This document shows positions 23,662-36,325 of a stretch of DNA of 64,000 nt, in pieces. Source of the DNA: Pseudoscleropodium purum (Eukaryota; Streptophyta; Bryopsida; Hypnales; Brachytheciaceae); contig OZ017801.1 in assembly GCA_963969395.1 (NCBI GenBank), forward strand, positions 18,853,611 to 18,917,610, in the 5' to 3' direction. How positions within the stretch are numbered: the stretch's first letter is position 1; each line of letters opens with the position of its first letter. Made by a program: the position numbers and the translations under genes. The notes beneath the pieces were generated by a model. That model was not told the origin of the DNA, did no database searches, and was given only the letters and a program-made list of their open reading frames with translations.

Positions 23662-23885
23662 GATGCTTAGGTTTTTGTTTTTTTGTTTTTTGACACAATT
23701 GAAGGAGAATAATCCCTTTACTGCATGAGATGATGCTTAGGTTTTTGTTTTTTGTTTTTTGACACAATTGAAGGAGAATGATCCCTTTACTGCATGAGAT
23801 GATGCTTAGGTTTTTGTTTTTTGTTTTTTGACACAATTGAAGGAGAATGATCCCTTTACTGCATGAGATGATGCTTAGGTTTTTT
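23662..23885. repeat. Tandem repeat of about 70-bp units, copy 1
   Basis: Three units start at 23662, 23732 and 23801 with a partial fourth at 23870. Each begins GATGCTTAGG, continues with a T/G-rich run and ACACAATTGAAGGAGAAT, and ends CTGCATGAGAT. The unit number is the same in copy 2, so the array predates the duplication. The minus-strand open frame here only repeats the translated unit. Confidence 0.85.
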
Positions 23886-26800
23886 ATATGACCAAATCAA
23901 AAATATGAGTGCATGGTCAGGTTTGATGATGCTCACGTTTCATAATTCATATATGACACCATGCATCAATTATAAAACTATATGAATATGTGAAACACAC
24001 TAATAATCCCTAGACGTCCAGATCCTTCTCCAGAATTTATGATTTGGGGAAAATCATTCAATAAAGTTCTATTTGGAAGAGTATTTTGGAATTGATATAC
24101 AAATGCAAGTTGTAGATTTTGAGTTTAAGATTCTATCTTTACCGTTAGATTCACCAATGCTATCACCAATCATTTTTTTTTCTAAATTTTGAAAGGAAAG
24201 TTTTAGGGTTTTCTTCTAAATTCAATTACAAGCAAAACATTATCATTTTAAACAGAAAACTTGTTGGAATGGATTTGACATGAGGTTCTCTTGACATGGT
24301 GATTTTTTGAAATCTTTTTGTGTTCTTTAAATTTGTGACCTCATTTTTGCGAATTCAATTTTGAACTAGAATGAATGCAACTTGGTTTGGTCAACGTCTT
24401 GACATACTTTCACATTTGTAATTTTAGAAAAAATATAATAATGTACTCTAGTAACACCAAATCCAACCATTAGATAGGACAAGAACTTGATCAAGTACTT
24501 TCATAAATTTGGATGACTTTCATCCAAGTAGTAATGAGAAAGAAACAAGAATATAAATGTGTTCATGATTTAGAAATTCGATGTTGGATCGCTTAAGAGT
24601 TAATATATGGAAGTTTGCACTATGTAGGTAAAATCAATAAAATATATTTGTCTTTAGTATTTTTATACCATCTTAAATAATATTTTGTCATCCAATCTTC
24701 ATGTACTTTCAACAATTTTCATACAACTTTGAAGCTACTATCATCCTAATTTCATCCAAATATTCATTCCATTAGTATGAAGGACCTCATACTATTCAAA
24801 TTTGCACACTCATTGAATTAACTTGAGTACCTATCATAGCACTAATTAAAAAGTGGGTGAATAAATAGATCAAATCATCAAATTCTTCTCCCCAAAATGA
24901 AATTTCTATGTATTTTATAAAAGCATATAATATAAAGTGATGTTGTGGGTAAATACACATGATACTATTAATTTTTACCTTGAGTGCCTAGAATTTTAAG
25001 TACATTTCACACAAAACAATTGCAATTTGTAATGTACACTCTACTATAAATCTAGCACTTGCATATAAAATTTAGAAAAACATTATAAATACAATGAAAA
25101 ATTCAAAGACAACATCAAAACTTTGCACAAAATAAAATATATGTAAATATAGAAAATAATCAACCAACTTAATGAAATTGACACCAAATGGAAAGAAATC
25201 AATTTAGTTTTATTCAAATTTAAGTAGTATTTATTGAAATATCCATGCACAAAATTTAGCTTGCTCTAAAGGAATAAAAGATTTGTGTCATTGGCAAGGA
25301 ATATTAATCAAACATAGACCAATCTAGCCAATGAACAACAATTCAAATATTTGCCATAATTTCTCTTTTGAACTCAATTGATGAAAGTTAGAGACCATCC
25401 TCTCAAAAAGTAAATGAAAGATGGGATTATGAGTGTAAACCACAACTTCATTCTTTCCAATTGCCCTATCCCAAGTGGTAATGAATGTAACAAGAGAAGG
25501 TTATGCATTCTTTTGTGGAATAGATATTCATTTTAATTTGTTTGTAATTAGATATGCATCAGGAAAATTTAAGCTTTCAAAGTGTTTATTAAAGGTTGGC
25601 ATCATAAAAAGTGAGGCTATCTTCTCTAGCCTTTAATAAATGACAACCAACAATATTGTGAAAAAGATTGAAAAGAGCCTAAGAAAAATATCTTCCATAA
25701 ATCAAATCAAGGTGCCCATAGCTAGGCTTAGAGCACGCAAGTCCAAACCTAGTGTCCATGTCCATATGTCAGTGAGCACAAAGCTACAAACATAAAGACT
25801 AATATAAAGAGACTCATGCTTTTCAAAATTTGAAATTCAAAGCCATTTCGTTAGTTGATAGTCAACAACCAAAAAAGTAAAACAATCCAAGATTTGGTTT
25901 TCCACAAACCGAAGAGCATCTCTATTCTTTCACTAAAAAATTGCCTTGAATACCAAATGGCTTTTTGCAAGTTCAACTCTCTTTTTGTTGGGACTCCACC
26001 AAGGAACTAGATTTGCTTGCCTCTTCTTTCCATATCTAATTTGTCCAATGGCTTTGCATTTTCATTGGTGGGAGTTGCTATAAGAGTTGTTGCAAGAAAC
26101 ACTTGCTAGTTTTGGTTGGAGTACTATAGCTTTTGGAATAATTTTTTTTAAATGAAATAAAATATGGATAATTTTTAAAGCATTCACAGTAATATGTGTA
26201 TGAATATTCAAGCCAAAAATAATTTTACCACTTGCATGCTAATTTTACCACTCATGCTAAATTGATTTCAACCATATCCAACTCAGACTTAGTAAATTGA
26301 TTTCTTTTATTTCCATGAAGTTGATACATGCATGGCTTGAATAGCCCAATATCTTTCTCTCCTCCCCATTTTTTCTCTCCCCTCCTCACGTTCTAACTAC
26401 CAATTTTTTAGCTAACTATCTGGTGTACAAAGAAGTAACTGCTCACACATTGCTACTAGTTAGGTAAGTGGTGAAAACTACGGTCATGGAAGATCGACCC
26501 CAAACTAGGAGTTTGATGAGTTTATTCCTACCATGAGGACACTTGAAATTCATGATGCTTGTGTATAATTTATCAATGTCACTACTATGACTTTTGGAAT
26601 ATTTTTTTTTAAATGAAATAAAATAAGGATAATTTTTAAAGCATTCAAAGTAATATGTGTGAAAATTCAGGCCAAAAATGATTTATTTCTAAAAGTTATG
26701 CACAAAAAAAGAATGATGGAAAATATTTAAAGAGTAGATATTTTGGAATTTGGTTTTTAGAAAATAGAATTTTTTTTATTAATTTAAGAAAAAGAAAATT

Positions 26801-29100
26801 TTAACTTGAAGATGCTCTTTCTCAAACATTTTTATCTTTAGAAAAACAAATTATGTTTCTACACTTGTTCAAAGGTAGTGCACTTTGAGCACACATGGAA
26901 GGTGGACAATTTATTATTATTTTTAAATCTATTTTTAGGCTTGTGTAACTTTTGTCAAAGTCTTTGTATTCCAATTCTAAGCTTTAAATTCACATTTCTA
27001 GGTCAAATTAGTACTAAAATCCCCCCCAAATGGCTAGGATAGACATTCAATTGAGGGTTGTATAAAAATAGAAAAATATTTTAAAGAAATGCAAAAAAAA
27101 TTACTCAACATCTACAACCACCACATGTACCTTTCCTTCAAATTTCATAGAAAATGGACAAACGATGCAAAAGTTATAAGCAAAAGACCACTTATCCAAG
27201 GCAAGGGATAAACTAAAGGACAAATATGTCGTGCAATCACCCATCATTGTTAGACTTTTCAAAAAGTATTACAAAAACATTGTCAAACAAGTGGTATCCA
27301 AGATAGGAGGAGAGATTAGTAGACTTGTGAAGACAAAAAGTTGAGTTCTTATTTGGATGGGGCCAAGTTGATTTTGGAAACTTTTGTATGTGTGGTGCGC
27401 TCTATACTAACTGGGCTAGGGTCACCCTTCTTGAGAGAGTGGAGATGTTCTAAAGTAGGCAACCCATTAAGGTTGAAAGATCCATGATGCAACACCTTGG
27501 CAATGATACCATTAGATAGTTTTTTTAATAAATGAGAGTTGAGCCACAATCAAATGTCTTAAGTAACAATAATTGAGTGATTAGTGACCTCAATAGGAAC
27601 TTCCAACTTTTGAGTATAAAATCATTGCAGAAAATGATTTTCTAAGGTCTTCCATGTTAGGAAATATTGTGACAACTTGACATGAGTAAAATGACCATTG
27701 TGGAAACACATTTTGTTGTTTTGGGGGTGGTCTAGAGACTCTTTTGGATGGTGATGGGCAACACATTTCAAAAATTCATAACAAATTCATACTTCATCAA
27801 AAAAATAAAAATTCAATTGCTCTTGTTGTTTCTCTCTATCTTGTTTTTATGGGGGAATTTAAAAAAAAAATTAGCAATGGCATGAGAACAAACTCCTAAA
27901 TCTAATCATAATGGATTGTTGTACCTTGGTATTACTTTGGTGTAAATCAATTGTCCAATGATTGAAAGTTCATAAGGTTGAGGAGCATTAATCCTTTAAC
28001 CGTCCTTGGTCATGGGTTCCCATGGCCAAGGTAGTTGTAAAAATGCTCCTATCATTCATTAGATTAATAAGTGCATTCTTTATTTCTATAGTGAACAATG
28101 AAGTCATCCATTGGACACTTTTGGTCCTCAGTGTCTTTCAAAGATTAACCATGTAAAGATAGGTTGATCACTATGGAAATCATCCATTTTGGTACAATGT
28201 GAATCTACTTTTTTTTAAAATAAAAAATACTTATTAGAGGTCAAACTATTGTGCAAGACCTCCCCTTTTTGTATAAAATTCCAAGGATGAACATATAGAC
28301 TATAGAGTATTGTTTTAGTACATAGAAGGATTCTCTATCATTCATCTAATTACTCTAGTTTGGAGTGTCTTTACAAGGTTAATGACTACTTGAGAGTAGT
28401 CCGAATTTCCAAAATTGTAAAGATGTATTATAGAATGCAACTTAGAAGAAGAATTGAGTAATAATGACTCAAATAATAGTGGTAAAATATAAACCATAGA
28501 TCATATCTACATGGTTAGATAAAATAATATTCAAACCAATATTTTTCAATAAAATTTGAAATAAAATAAAAAAATTCCCTCTTAAATTGATTGTAGAATT
28601 GAATATTTGCGATTTTCATAAGAATTTTTTTCCTTCAATTCCAAAATGTTAAGTTCTAATTATTGTGATCTTTGAATATTTTTATTTTATTCTTTAGTCA
28701 AGTTTTTTTTTGAAGGCTTATTTTTTTAATTAGAAAGTTACTTTTTGAGACCAAAACTATATGTACCCTTTGAATTATAGAATGTTAATTTTGCAAAGTA
28801 AAGTCTTCAAAATTTGTCTTGTTCAAAATTCAAATGAACTAACACAAATATCTTCAAAAGAATCATGAATGAATGAAAAAAATGCTTTTTGTATACTTGA
28901 GATGTGTTTGCATTCATCCATTGTTCAAAATTTGAATTCCTAGTCTTTAAAGGCTTAATCCTTTAGTTTAATTCCTTATGTTCTGGAGTAGTCCAAATTT
29001 TCCAAATTGTAAAGGTGTATCATAAAATGCAAGTTAGAGAAATAATTTAAGAATGACTCTCAAATATTAGAATAGTTATAAAATATGATCCACAAATCAT
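23886..29100. other. AT-rich intergenic DNA of copy 1
   Basis: No gene is supported. Contents of note are a diverged direct repeat of about 95 bp (near 26128 and 26591), a dyad at 28004-28031 with CCTTGG facing CCAAGG, and a diverged direct repeat of about 130 bp (about 28392-28525 and 28988-29120). The open stretch at 27349-27549 (minus; longer in copy 2, 39675-39989) has no recognisable domain. Confidence 0.45.
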
Positions 29101-29143
29101 ATCTATATAGTTAGATGACCAAGTTCACCAGGTACATGTTCAT

Positions 29144-29347
29144 GTGGCTCTGTGTTTGCATTATAACTCCCGGCAGATGATTGCTAGGAAGAATCTGGCA
29201 GGCTTCAACCCCATACAAATTAAGCGTGTCGCAGTAAGAGCTCGTGCTTTCTGGAATTGGTTTCGTAGCAATCACGGTTTTGATCGAGGTTTGCATTTTT
29301 GGTGTGTGTGGAATTGTTCATACTTTGAAATCCTTTGGGCTAATTGA
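29144..29347 (+). CDS. Unrecognised 67-aa ORF, copy 1
   Basis: This short open frame in a GC-richer patch encodes a basic, aromatic-rich peptide (core KRVAVRARAFWNWF). It stays open in copy 2 (41591-41794) with two amino-acid changes. Similar open length on the opposite strand weakens the coding case. It could be a captured exon. Confidence 0.2.
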   Translation: MALCLHYNSRQMIARKNLAGFNPIQIKRVAVRARAFWNWFRSNHGFDRGLHFWCVWNCSYFEILWAN

Positions 29348-30077
29348 GCAAATGCTGCTTTGAGAATGCATTGAGACTTGGGTTTGAATTTTTGGTGGTC
29401 TTCGTTATTGTTCTCATTAATGCATTTTGATTTACATTGATCTTAGCATTGAAACATTCATGGTTTTTTGTAATGGAAATTTTGAATGTGAAAGTTTTAT
29501 AACCAATAGAAAAAAGACTTGTGTATCCCTCCTAATTTTTCTGTAAAAGTCTTACAATTGATGGGGAAATGACATGTATAGCCTTTTGCTAGTCATGTGC
29601 AACTTCTTAAAAAACACAATAGTTTTATCACACAATGTACTCAAAAGATGGACTTTACATGATAGTAAGTTACTATCAATTCCTAAAAATTATATATGTA
29701 TTCAACAATTTTCAAAATTTCACCTAGAGTGTAATTTTCAATGACGAATTTGAAGTTGTGAAATGTTTTGTGCATAATTAGAAATTTAATAAGGAGACCT
29801 CCTTAAAATAATTCATACATCTTGGGAGGGTATAATACAATGTGTTTGTGAAGGGTGAAAAATACAGGTAAATTTGATGGTATGTGTATATTTTTTCCAA
29901 AATCAATACATATAAATGAACTCTAGATATTATCCCCTACAAGGCAAGCCCGAAATTGCTTCAAAATACTAGTCTCCAAGGCAAGGCTAAAATCTTCATT
30001 TAACATATCCAACCATATAATCCTTTCAATAATTTGCTAGATTATACCCTCCTAAAATTTCAAATTAAAAAAGCTTA

Positions 30078-30760
30078 CCAAGTGCAAGACTATGATGATG
30101 CTTGGATTTCAAAAAGAAATATTTTCAATTCAATCTTAGATTTTGTCCTTCAAACTTTTTATGTCTAGAAAATGTCTACATCTTACAACTTGCAACTCTT
30201 CATAATATGTTAGAAATATATATAAAAAATATCAACACTTTTCTCATTTTTTATATTCATGCTTCGAAAAATAGTAACAAGAAAAAAAAATAGAGAGTGA
30301 TTTAAATTACTAAAATATTGAATTTAGTTATGGAATAAAAAAATTCCAATCCCAATGGTTGCAATCATTATATTGTAATAAAGAAATTACATCCCATGAT
30401 TTTATTTTATTTCCAAAATATGAAAAATTGAATTAAATAAAGGACTTTAAAATTTAATTTAGAGTAAAGATTCTACCACTACCCTCCAAATAAAACTCTT
30501 CATAACTCTAATCTCATAAATCAAAATGGAATGATTCAAACTTTTTTATGTACATATAAATTTAGAAAACCAATTTCAAATTTTACTTTCAAAGACAAGG
30601 ATTTTTTAAAATTGTCTGAGCTCCAAAAGAAACTACATTTTATACAATAATTTTTTAACCATGTAGTCAAAAGTTATGACAATTCAAAGAAAAAAATTCA
30701 ATTTTTGAATGGATGAGCAAAAATGCAATGTTGAAAAAAATGCTATTTGGTTCTTTAGGA
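30078..30760 (-). mobile_element. Family A-like element in inverted orientation, copy 1
   Basis: Read on the minus strand this matches the interior of the 17258 and 18559 elements. Its outer end, read inward, is TCCTAAAGAACCAAATAGC next to 30761. The other end is not clear. Confidence 0.45.
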
Positions 30761-30895
30761 ATTATTGTCAATGGGACAAAATGTAGTTGGAAGTGCTAAC
30801 GTTAAGATAGATACACCGTATTCTATCCCTACATCCAACCCAATCAAAATTATATCTTTGCATTCAATTCTACGCCATCAATCTAAGAGCAAATA

Positions 30896-31189
30896 CATTA
30901 GAAGATTTTTGGGGCCTCAAGATGCCTACGAGTTATTACAACCTGCAAATGCAAGAAATAGGTTCGGCGCGATGGTCTGTTGTGGCCAAGACCCTACCAT
31001 ATCGTTGGCCAAAAAATAAAAAAATAAAAAATATAATTATTTATTTGTTTTGCATTTGAAGACTAAATTTTTTTTAAATTTTTTATGAAAAAAGAATTCT
31101 GACAATGGACCGTTCCCCTCGCTGCGGGGAACAACTACGGGAGAACATGCCCGAAACAGGCTTCTGGACCCTCCAAAACTTTTCTAATG
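30896..31189 (+). mobile_element. CATTAGAAG-ended TIR element (family E), copy 1 only
   Basis: This 294-bp element begins CATTAGAAGATTTTTGGGG and ends, read inward, CATTAGAAAAGTTTTGGAGG. The GC-rich part near the right end has GTTCCCCTCGCTGCGGGGAAC, able to form a hairpin, and the conserved AAACAGGCTTCTGGACC block. Copy 2 lacks the whole element. The flanks there join with one substitution and no extra bases, so no target duplication is visible. Confidence 0.8.
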
Positions 31190-31679
31190 TGATTTCTTAT
31201 CACTTTTGGGCTAAACGAAAGGAGCTTGTGTATTTTATGAGATTCTTGTTTTAAAATGAAGACAAATGTAAAGAAAAATAATAAGGTTTATTTACCTTAA
31301 TGGTCAAATTCTAGTATTATAAATATCATGGTATAAGAAATTGTGATAAAATTGGTCCCAACTCCCTTGAAATATCATCTCCCTCCTTCCTAACTGCTTG
31401 TCATTTTAAAATGACATTCATATGACTTTGGGTGTATAAACTTTCATACTACAATAGATATGATTTTCTTATGAGCTTGATATTAATTGAAATTTTGGTA
31501 ACATCTTAAAGTAATAACTTTAGAAGAGTTGCAATTAAAAAAGCTAATAAAATCCTATTTATAAAAATTTAAATGTGTGATGGATTTTTTGTGTAGTAAC
31601 CCTCAAAATTTTTATTGAATTTTCAAATCAATTGAAATTCATATGAAAAATGCATTTAGTGCACTAATGTACTGAATAT

Positions 31680-32069
31680 ATAATAGTGCCGTAGGATAAG
31701 AGATTCCATTACTACCTTCAAACTAAAATTCCTCGTAATTTTCATTTCATCAATCAAAATGGAATGATTAAAAACTTGTGACCCATATATAAATCTTGAA
31801 AAACAATTTCAAATTTTTATTTCTTAAAAAATGATTTTTAAAGAAATTTTGTGAGTTGCTTTAGTTGGCTTGCTAAGCAATGAAACTTACATGTCATACA
31901 ATAACTTTTTAACCATGTAGTCAAATTTTATGAAAATTGTTGGCCTTAAAGCTACTCTTTGGGTACATGTTGTGTAAAAATTTCAAAGAAAATAAATCAA
32001 AATTCCGTTTGTAGTGCGCAACCCAAAATCGCTATATTACCAAAAAAAATGTAATTTAGTCTTTTAGGG
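31680..32069 (-). mobile_element. Truncated family A element, copy 1
   Basis: Minus-strand similarity to family A interiors (around ATCAAAATGGAATGATT) ends with an element end that reads inward CCCTAAAAGACTAAATTAC next to TTAA (32070-32073). The other end is missing. Confidence 0.45.
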
Positions 32070-32073
32070 TTAA

Positions 32074-33089
32074 AGACTCGTGTGAAGAAGACTATTTGAC
32101 AATCTCTTTGATACTAATGTAGACTCTAAATTCATTGAATCTTTAAAAATGGGGTTCCTTACACTAATCCTACAATTCTATGAGAATTCCTTGGAGGAAA
32201 AGTTTTGGAGCTTTAAATTATCTATATTTTGAAAAAAGAGACAAATTTATTTCTATTTTTTATAAATATTTATTTATTTATATTATATTGAAGTGATCAA
32301 ATTTGAATTTATTACTATTTATATGTGGAATTTGAGACCCTCAATTAGTATGAAGAGATTATAAAATATAAAATTAATCACTTCAATATATGACATTGTT
32401 CTTAAATTTAATTCCATTGAGTATGAAAAATAAAAAGATATAAAAATCCCCTTCCCTTAGAACACCCATAAGGCTATTCTAATGCACTTTTTTTGATAAT
32501 CAAGTAATCACTTTTGGGTCTATATGTGTATAGTTGGAAATCATGTTAGTAGCAAATCTATTTAGAAATGGATGGTAAAGTATAAATTTTGGATGTGGCT
32601 AGAGGTAGTAAGCGCAATATACACTAGTTAAATTATGATTTGCATTTAAGGAATTATCACAATAATTAACTACGCCAAGGTACTTACAATGGATGTATTC
32701 ATTGTTATTATTATGGAAAAGGAATATATTGATAACATAAAAGAAAATATAATCCTTGTAAGATAATTGTTTATCGTCCAATCCCAAAGGAAGGATTTGC
32801 ATAAGACATGTGATTGGATTTTGTTACAAAAGATGACCATTGATAGAAGTTACACTAGTGAGGTCAATAAATATACAACTTTTAGTACAATGCAATATTT
32901 CAAAGCCAACAATTGTTGATTTTCAAATATTGTATTCCCAATATCATTACATAATTGCATAGCTTCTTATATTTTGATCTTGAACCTAATTTGTTTGTAA
33001 AAGTATATTCTATACATGGTCTTTTATAAGAGCATTGAATATGTAGGATGACCATAAACTCCAAAAATTATTGAAAATTTTGTAGGGTA
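32074..33089. other. AT-rich DNA of copy 1
   Basis: No gene is supported. The 67-codon minus-strand open stretch at 32599-32802 is identical in copy 2 but has no recognisable feature. Confidence 0.45.
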
Positions 33090-33232
33090 CACTATAAGAA
33101 AAAAGGGTGTTTTAAGTTAAATTTTAAGTCCCAAAATGCATATTGAAAGGTCATGTGTTTTTAGTAAAATTTCCTTAAAATGTTGTTTCTAGGACATACA
33201 TTAAAATACCTTACTATACCTCTTGTATAGTG
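33090..33232. mobile_element. CACTA-type MITE, copy 1
   Basis: This 143-bp element begins CACTATAAGAAAAAAGGG and ends, read inward, CACTATACAAGAGG. A facing GTGTTTTAAG and TTAAAATACC pair lies just inside. The same element occurs at 45264-45406, so it was there before the duplication. No matching 3-bp flank is seen. Confidence 0.65.
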
Positions 33233-33309
33233 TCCTTTCAGTACGAAATTATAGAACCTTAAATCCCACTCTCTCGAAATTGAAATTCTAGCGGTTTTTT
33301 AGTTTTTTT

Positions 33310-33565
33310 CATTAGAATATTTTTGGGGCCTTTGGATGCCTACAAGTTATCATACCCTGCAAACGCAGGAAACAGGTTTGGCGTAGTGGTCTGACGTGGC
33401 CGAGCCCCTATCACGTCATTGACCAAAATTAATTAATTAATTAATTAAATTTTTTTTCTCTGAAAAAAATTATTTTGTTGGCGGGCTGTTTCCCTCGTTG
33501 CGGGGAACAATTGCGAGGGAACAAGCCCGAAACAAGCTTCTGGACCCCCCAAAACTCTTCTAATG
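33310..33565 (+). mobile_element. CATTAGAAG-ended TIR element (family E), copy 1 only
   Basis: This 256-bp element begins CATTAGAATATTTTTGGGG and ends, read inward, CATTAGAAGAGTTTTGGGG. It holds an (AATT)n run and the conserved hairpin core with AAACAAGCTTCTGGACC. Copy 2 lacks it: the T-run before the element joins directly to TACCTTTTACC with only a one-T difference. Confidence 0.8.
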
Positions 33566-34375
33566 TTACCTTTTACCTTGTCAATAAAGATTTGGGGATG
33601 CAAGTTATCACTTCTTCATCAATGCACATACTTGGCTAATTGTGACATATTGCAATTTTATTAAAATAGAAATATTTTTTTCAATAGGGCCATGTCAATT
33701 GGCTTCTTTTCTTTACATTTGATGCTAAAATGTGTCAAATGAAGAATTAATATTTTCATATAGTAACCATTCTATCTTCCGAGTGACGATTGATGTGGTC
33801 TCAAAATGGTCCCTGACTTTGTCTTCGACTTTGTGGTGAAAGGAGTGTCTCCTTCCTAAATTGGTGACTCCAAGATCTCCCTCTTCACATTCAAATGAGC
33901 CAATTCTAACTAAGTTATACAGAAAAATTCTGTAAGATCTCCTCACACTTCTATCATAGAATGCTTGATTCCCCTAATTTGTGATTCTAATTTCCTGCAA
34001 TTAGAACATTGAAGTTGATCAATTCGTCGCCACTACCTACTTTACATATGCACAATCAAGCATCAACATCCACTCATTAAAACCTACTACCGAACTCTCT
34101 CTAATTTGGTGCCTCTTACTCATTGTAATCCAACTAGTAATTGCCACTCATATTCCTGTTGCTAAAGATACCAACATTGTAGGATGGAGCTTCCCTGCCT
34201 ATTAGAAACTAGATTCCATCTGATCCCCAACTCCTGTCTAAATAGACAGATATCCTTAGATTCCATTTGCACATCCCTACAATTTGAAGTCACAAACTTA
34301 GGTCATGTCAACTTTTTTCATACTGGACACATGTACCAGATTAAGCAAGAAGCACCTCCACGACTCTCCTCTTCT
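33566..34375. other. Right part of copy 1, GC-richer, no recognised gene
   Basis: Composition is closer to old coding sequence, and open stretches exist on both strands (33725-33946 minus; 34184 onward, plus). None shows a domain. The corresponding part of copy 2 is about 45490-46291. Confidence 0.35.
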
Positions 34376-34559
34376 ACGCAAGTAAAAGTAAAAGATAAGC
34401 TTAATCATAAGCTTAATAATTTGGGAAAGCTGGTGCATGGAGCAAGTTGGTTTCATAGCAGAAGGAAAGGAGGTCACTTGTCTTCCTGATCCATTACTAC
34501 TGTCAGTTGGGTTTGTTGGTGACGGAGAGAGAAAGGGAGCAAGTTCCATGTGGGAAAGA

Positions 34560-34770
34560 CAAATGGAAATCATATGTACACAAACGAATGGGAAATGAAA
34601 ACGAAATGGCAAATACTAATGTGAAATCCAAAGGGAAAAGAAAAATAGAAAAGAAAAATAATGGAAAAGACCAATGGGAAATCCAAAGTAAAAAAGACCA
34701 ATGGGAAATCCAAAGTAAAAGACCAATGGAAAATAAAATGAAAAGAATAATGGAAAATGGATGTAGAATG
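34560..34770. repeat. Purine-rich minisatellite, copy 2
   Basis: These are the same GACCAATGG and AATCCAAAGT units as at 21715-21990, but fewer of them. Confidence 0.7.
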
Positions 34771-34830
34771 TGGATGTTCAAGGAAAAAGCCAAAGTAAAA
34801 TGTAAAAGGTGTTATGCTCAAGCCACTATC

Positions 34831-34838
34831 TATAAATA
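34831..34838 (+). promoter_or_regulatory. Candidate TATA box, copy 2
   Basis: TATAAATA lies 240 bp before the ATG at 35071, as in copy 1. Confidence 0.35.
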
Positions 34839-35070
34839 AGAGAGGCCTTCTTCAATTATTCAAAACTCAAAGTGCTTTCAATGTTGAAATGGCTCACACA
34901 TCTTTTGGTAACTTAGCAAGAAAAATCATAGACATTGTATTATTGTTTGATTTTCTCAACACAAATTAAAGTTCCATATACACTAAAGCTCTTATCTTTT
35001 GTAGAAGATTGAAAGGGACCCAAGCTAAAACATTGAAAATAGAGATTGAAAAGTTTCCCATTGATTAGCT

Positions 35071-35409
35071 ATGACTACCTATACACTTGTTTCTCTTAAT
35101 GTCCTCATGCCTTCTTTCGTAGACTTTGTAGTTGATTATACAAAGTTCCATGGGGCGGGGCATTCTTTTGTTGCGAAACCCGAAGATTTGAAAAGGAGAA
35201 ATGGCATTTCTTCTCCTCCTTGCAACGATGACTCGACCTTGCGCACTTCCAAATGGAAAAAGATTGACAATCCAAATGAAGCCAAAGAAATTCCACAAGG
35301 TCAATGGCTCAAAGACAAAATGGGAGCCAAAAGATCTTGCAATGCTTTTGCTTCCGTAGACAAACGCCAACAAAGAAAACAAAGACTCAATCGACATGAA
35401 GTTTTTTGA
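35071..35409 (+). CDS. Unrecognised 112-aa basic ORF, copy 2
   Basis: This intact partner of 22285-22623 differs at five residues (Ala to Val, Leu to Phe, Arg to Gln twice, Ile to Leu). Upstream spacing and the TATA box are preserved. The downstream flank is changed by the 346-bp deletion that begins about 80 bp after the stop. No function can be assigned. Confidence 0.35.
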   Translation: MTTYTLVSLNVLMPSFVDFVVDYTKFHGAGHSFVAKPEDLKRRNGISSPPCNDDSTLRTSKWKKIDNPNEAKEIPQGQWLKDKMGAKRSCNAFASVDKRQQRKQRLNRHEVF

Positions 35410-36101
35410 AGAACTTGGATGAAAATGCTGGGCTTCACTTCATCCTGTCAAATACCAAATTCACCAAGACTTTAGTCTAGAAGGTGTCCTGAGTTGGGGA
35501 GTCACAGTGGCTGAGTCTGGGTGTGGCCGTGTGATGGTTTCGTTTTACTGTTATGTTGTCTGAAAATGTAAACATTTGTTGCAGGGGCCTTGCCTCTGGT
35601 TTGTTGTATAGTTTCCCTTTTTGCAATGGAAATGGTCCACGTGTATCAAAAAAAAAAATGACTTAGATGTTATACACTTGTGTTTCACATCAAAATATTA
35701 ATTGTTGTATTTTCTCAGCTGCACTATCCACCCAAAAGACAGGAAAGACACATTAAGCTTATTTTGTGTAATCTTAATCATAGTATGTGCCATTCAAAAT
35801 ATTATATCTACTAAATAATGAAGTGGTGATTGTTATAAGAGTTTTTAAAAATGGATGTTGAATGCTAGAAATTACCACCCTTGTTTCCTAAGTTTGTCTT
35901 TGGAGCTGCTTTCTGCTAGCACCGGAGAGCTTAGACCTGTTTCATTCTAAGTTCCCTGTTATCTGCTCACAAACTGTTAATTCTCAAATTGTATTTTCTC
36001 AGCTGCATATGATCATAGTCATCATATGATTGTGTAAGACCAAATTGAAACTTGTATAATTGACTGTGGCCAAATTAAATAATTATGCATGGTCAGGTTT
36101 G

Positions 36102-36325
36102 GATGCTTAGGTTTTTGTTTTTTTGTTTTTTGACACAATTGAAGGAGAATAATCCCTTTACTGCATGAGATGATGCTTAGGTTTTTGTTTTTTGTTTTTT
36201 GACACAATTGAAGGAGAATGATCCCTTTACTGCATGAGATGATGCTTAGGTTTTTGTTTTTTGTTTTTTGACACAATTGAAGGAGAATGATCCCTTTACT
36301 GCATGAGATGATGCTTAGGTTTTTT
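36102..36325. repeat. Tandem repeat of about 70-bp units, copy 2
   Basis: It has the same three-and-a-bit units as 23662-23885, apparently identical in sequence. Confidence 0.85.

Larger units (their letters stand above)
21531..34375 (+). repeat. Segmental duplication, copy 1 (about 12.8 kb)
   Basis: This is the first unit of a direct tandem duplication. Its right end (TCTCCTCTTCT, ending 34375) runs directly into the left part of copy 2. The same right-end sequence closes copy 2 at 46291, so the two units abut head to tail. Compared with copy 2 it has an extra 346 bp (22706-23051), two extra family E elements (30896-31189 and 33310-33565), more purine-rich minisatellite and a shorter poly-C run. 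The left limit is approximate (about 21530). Confidence 0.9.

Noticed and set aside
23582..23836. 84-codon frame with repeated CQKTKNKNLS-like motif
   Set aside because: It is a translation of the 70-bp tandem repeat; identity in both copies reflects recent duplication or conversion, not protein constraint.
23662..23885. Regularly spaced repeats as a possible CRISPR array
   Set aside because: The units are directly adjacent without unique spacers, and the DNA is plant nuclear; it is an ordinary minisatellite.
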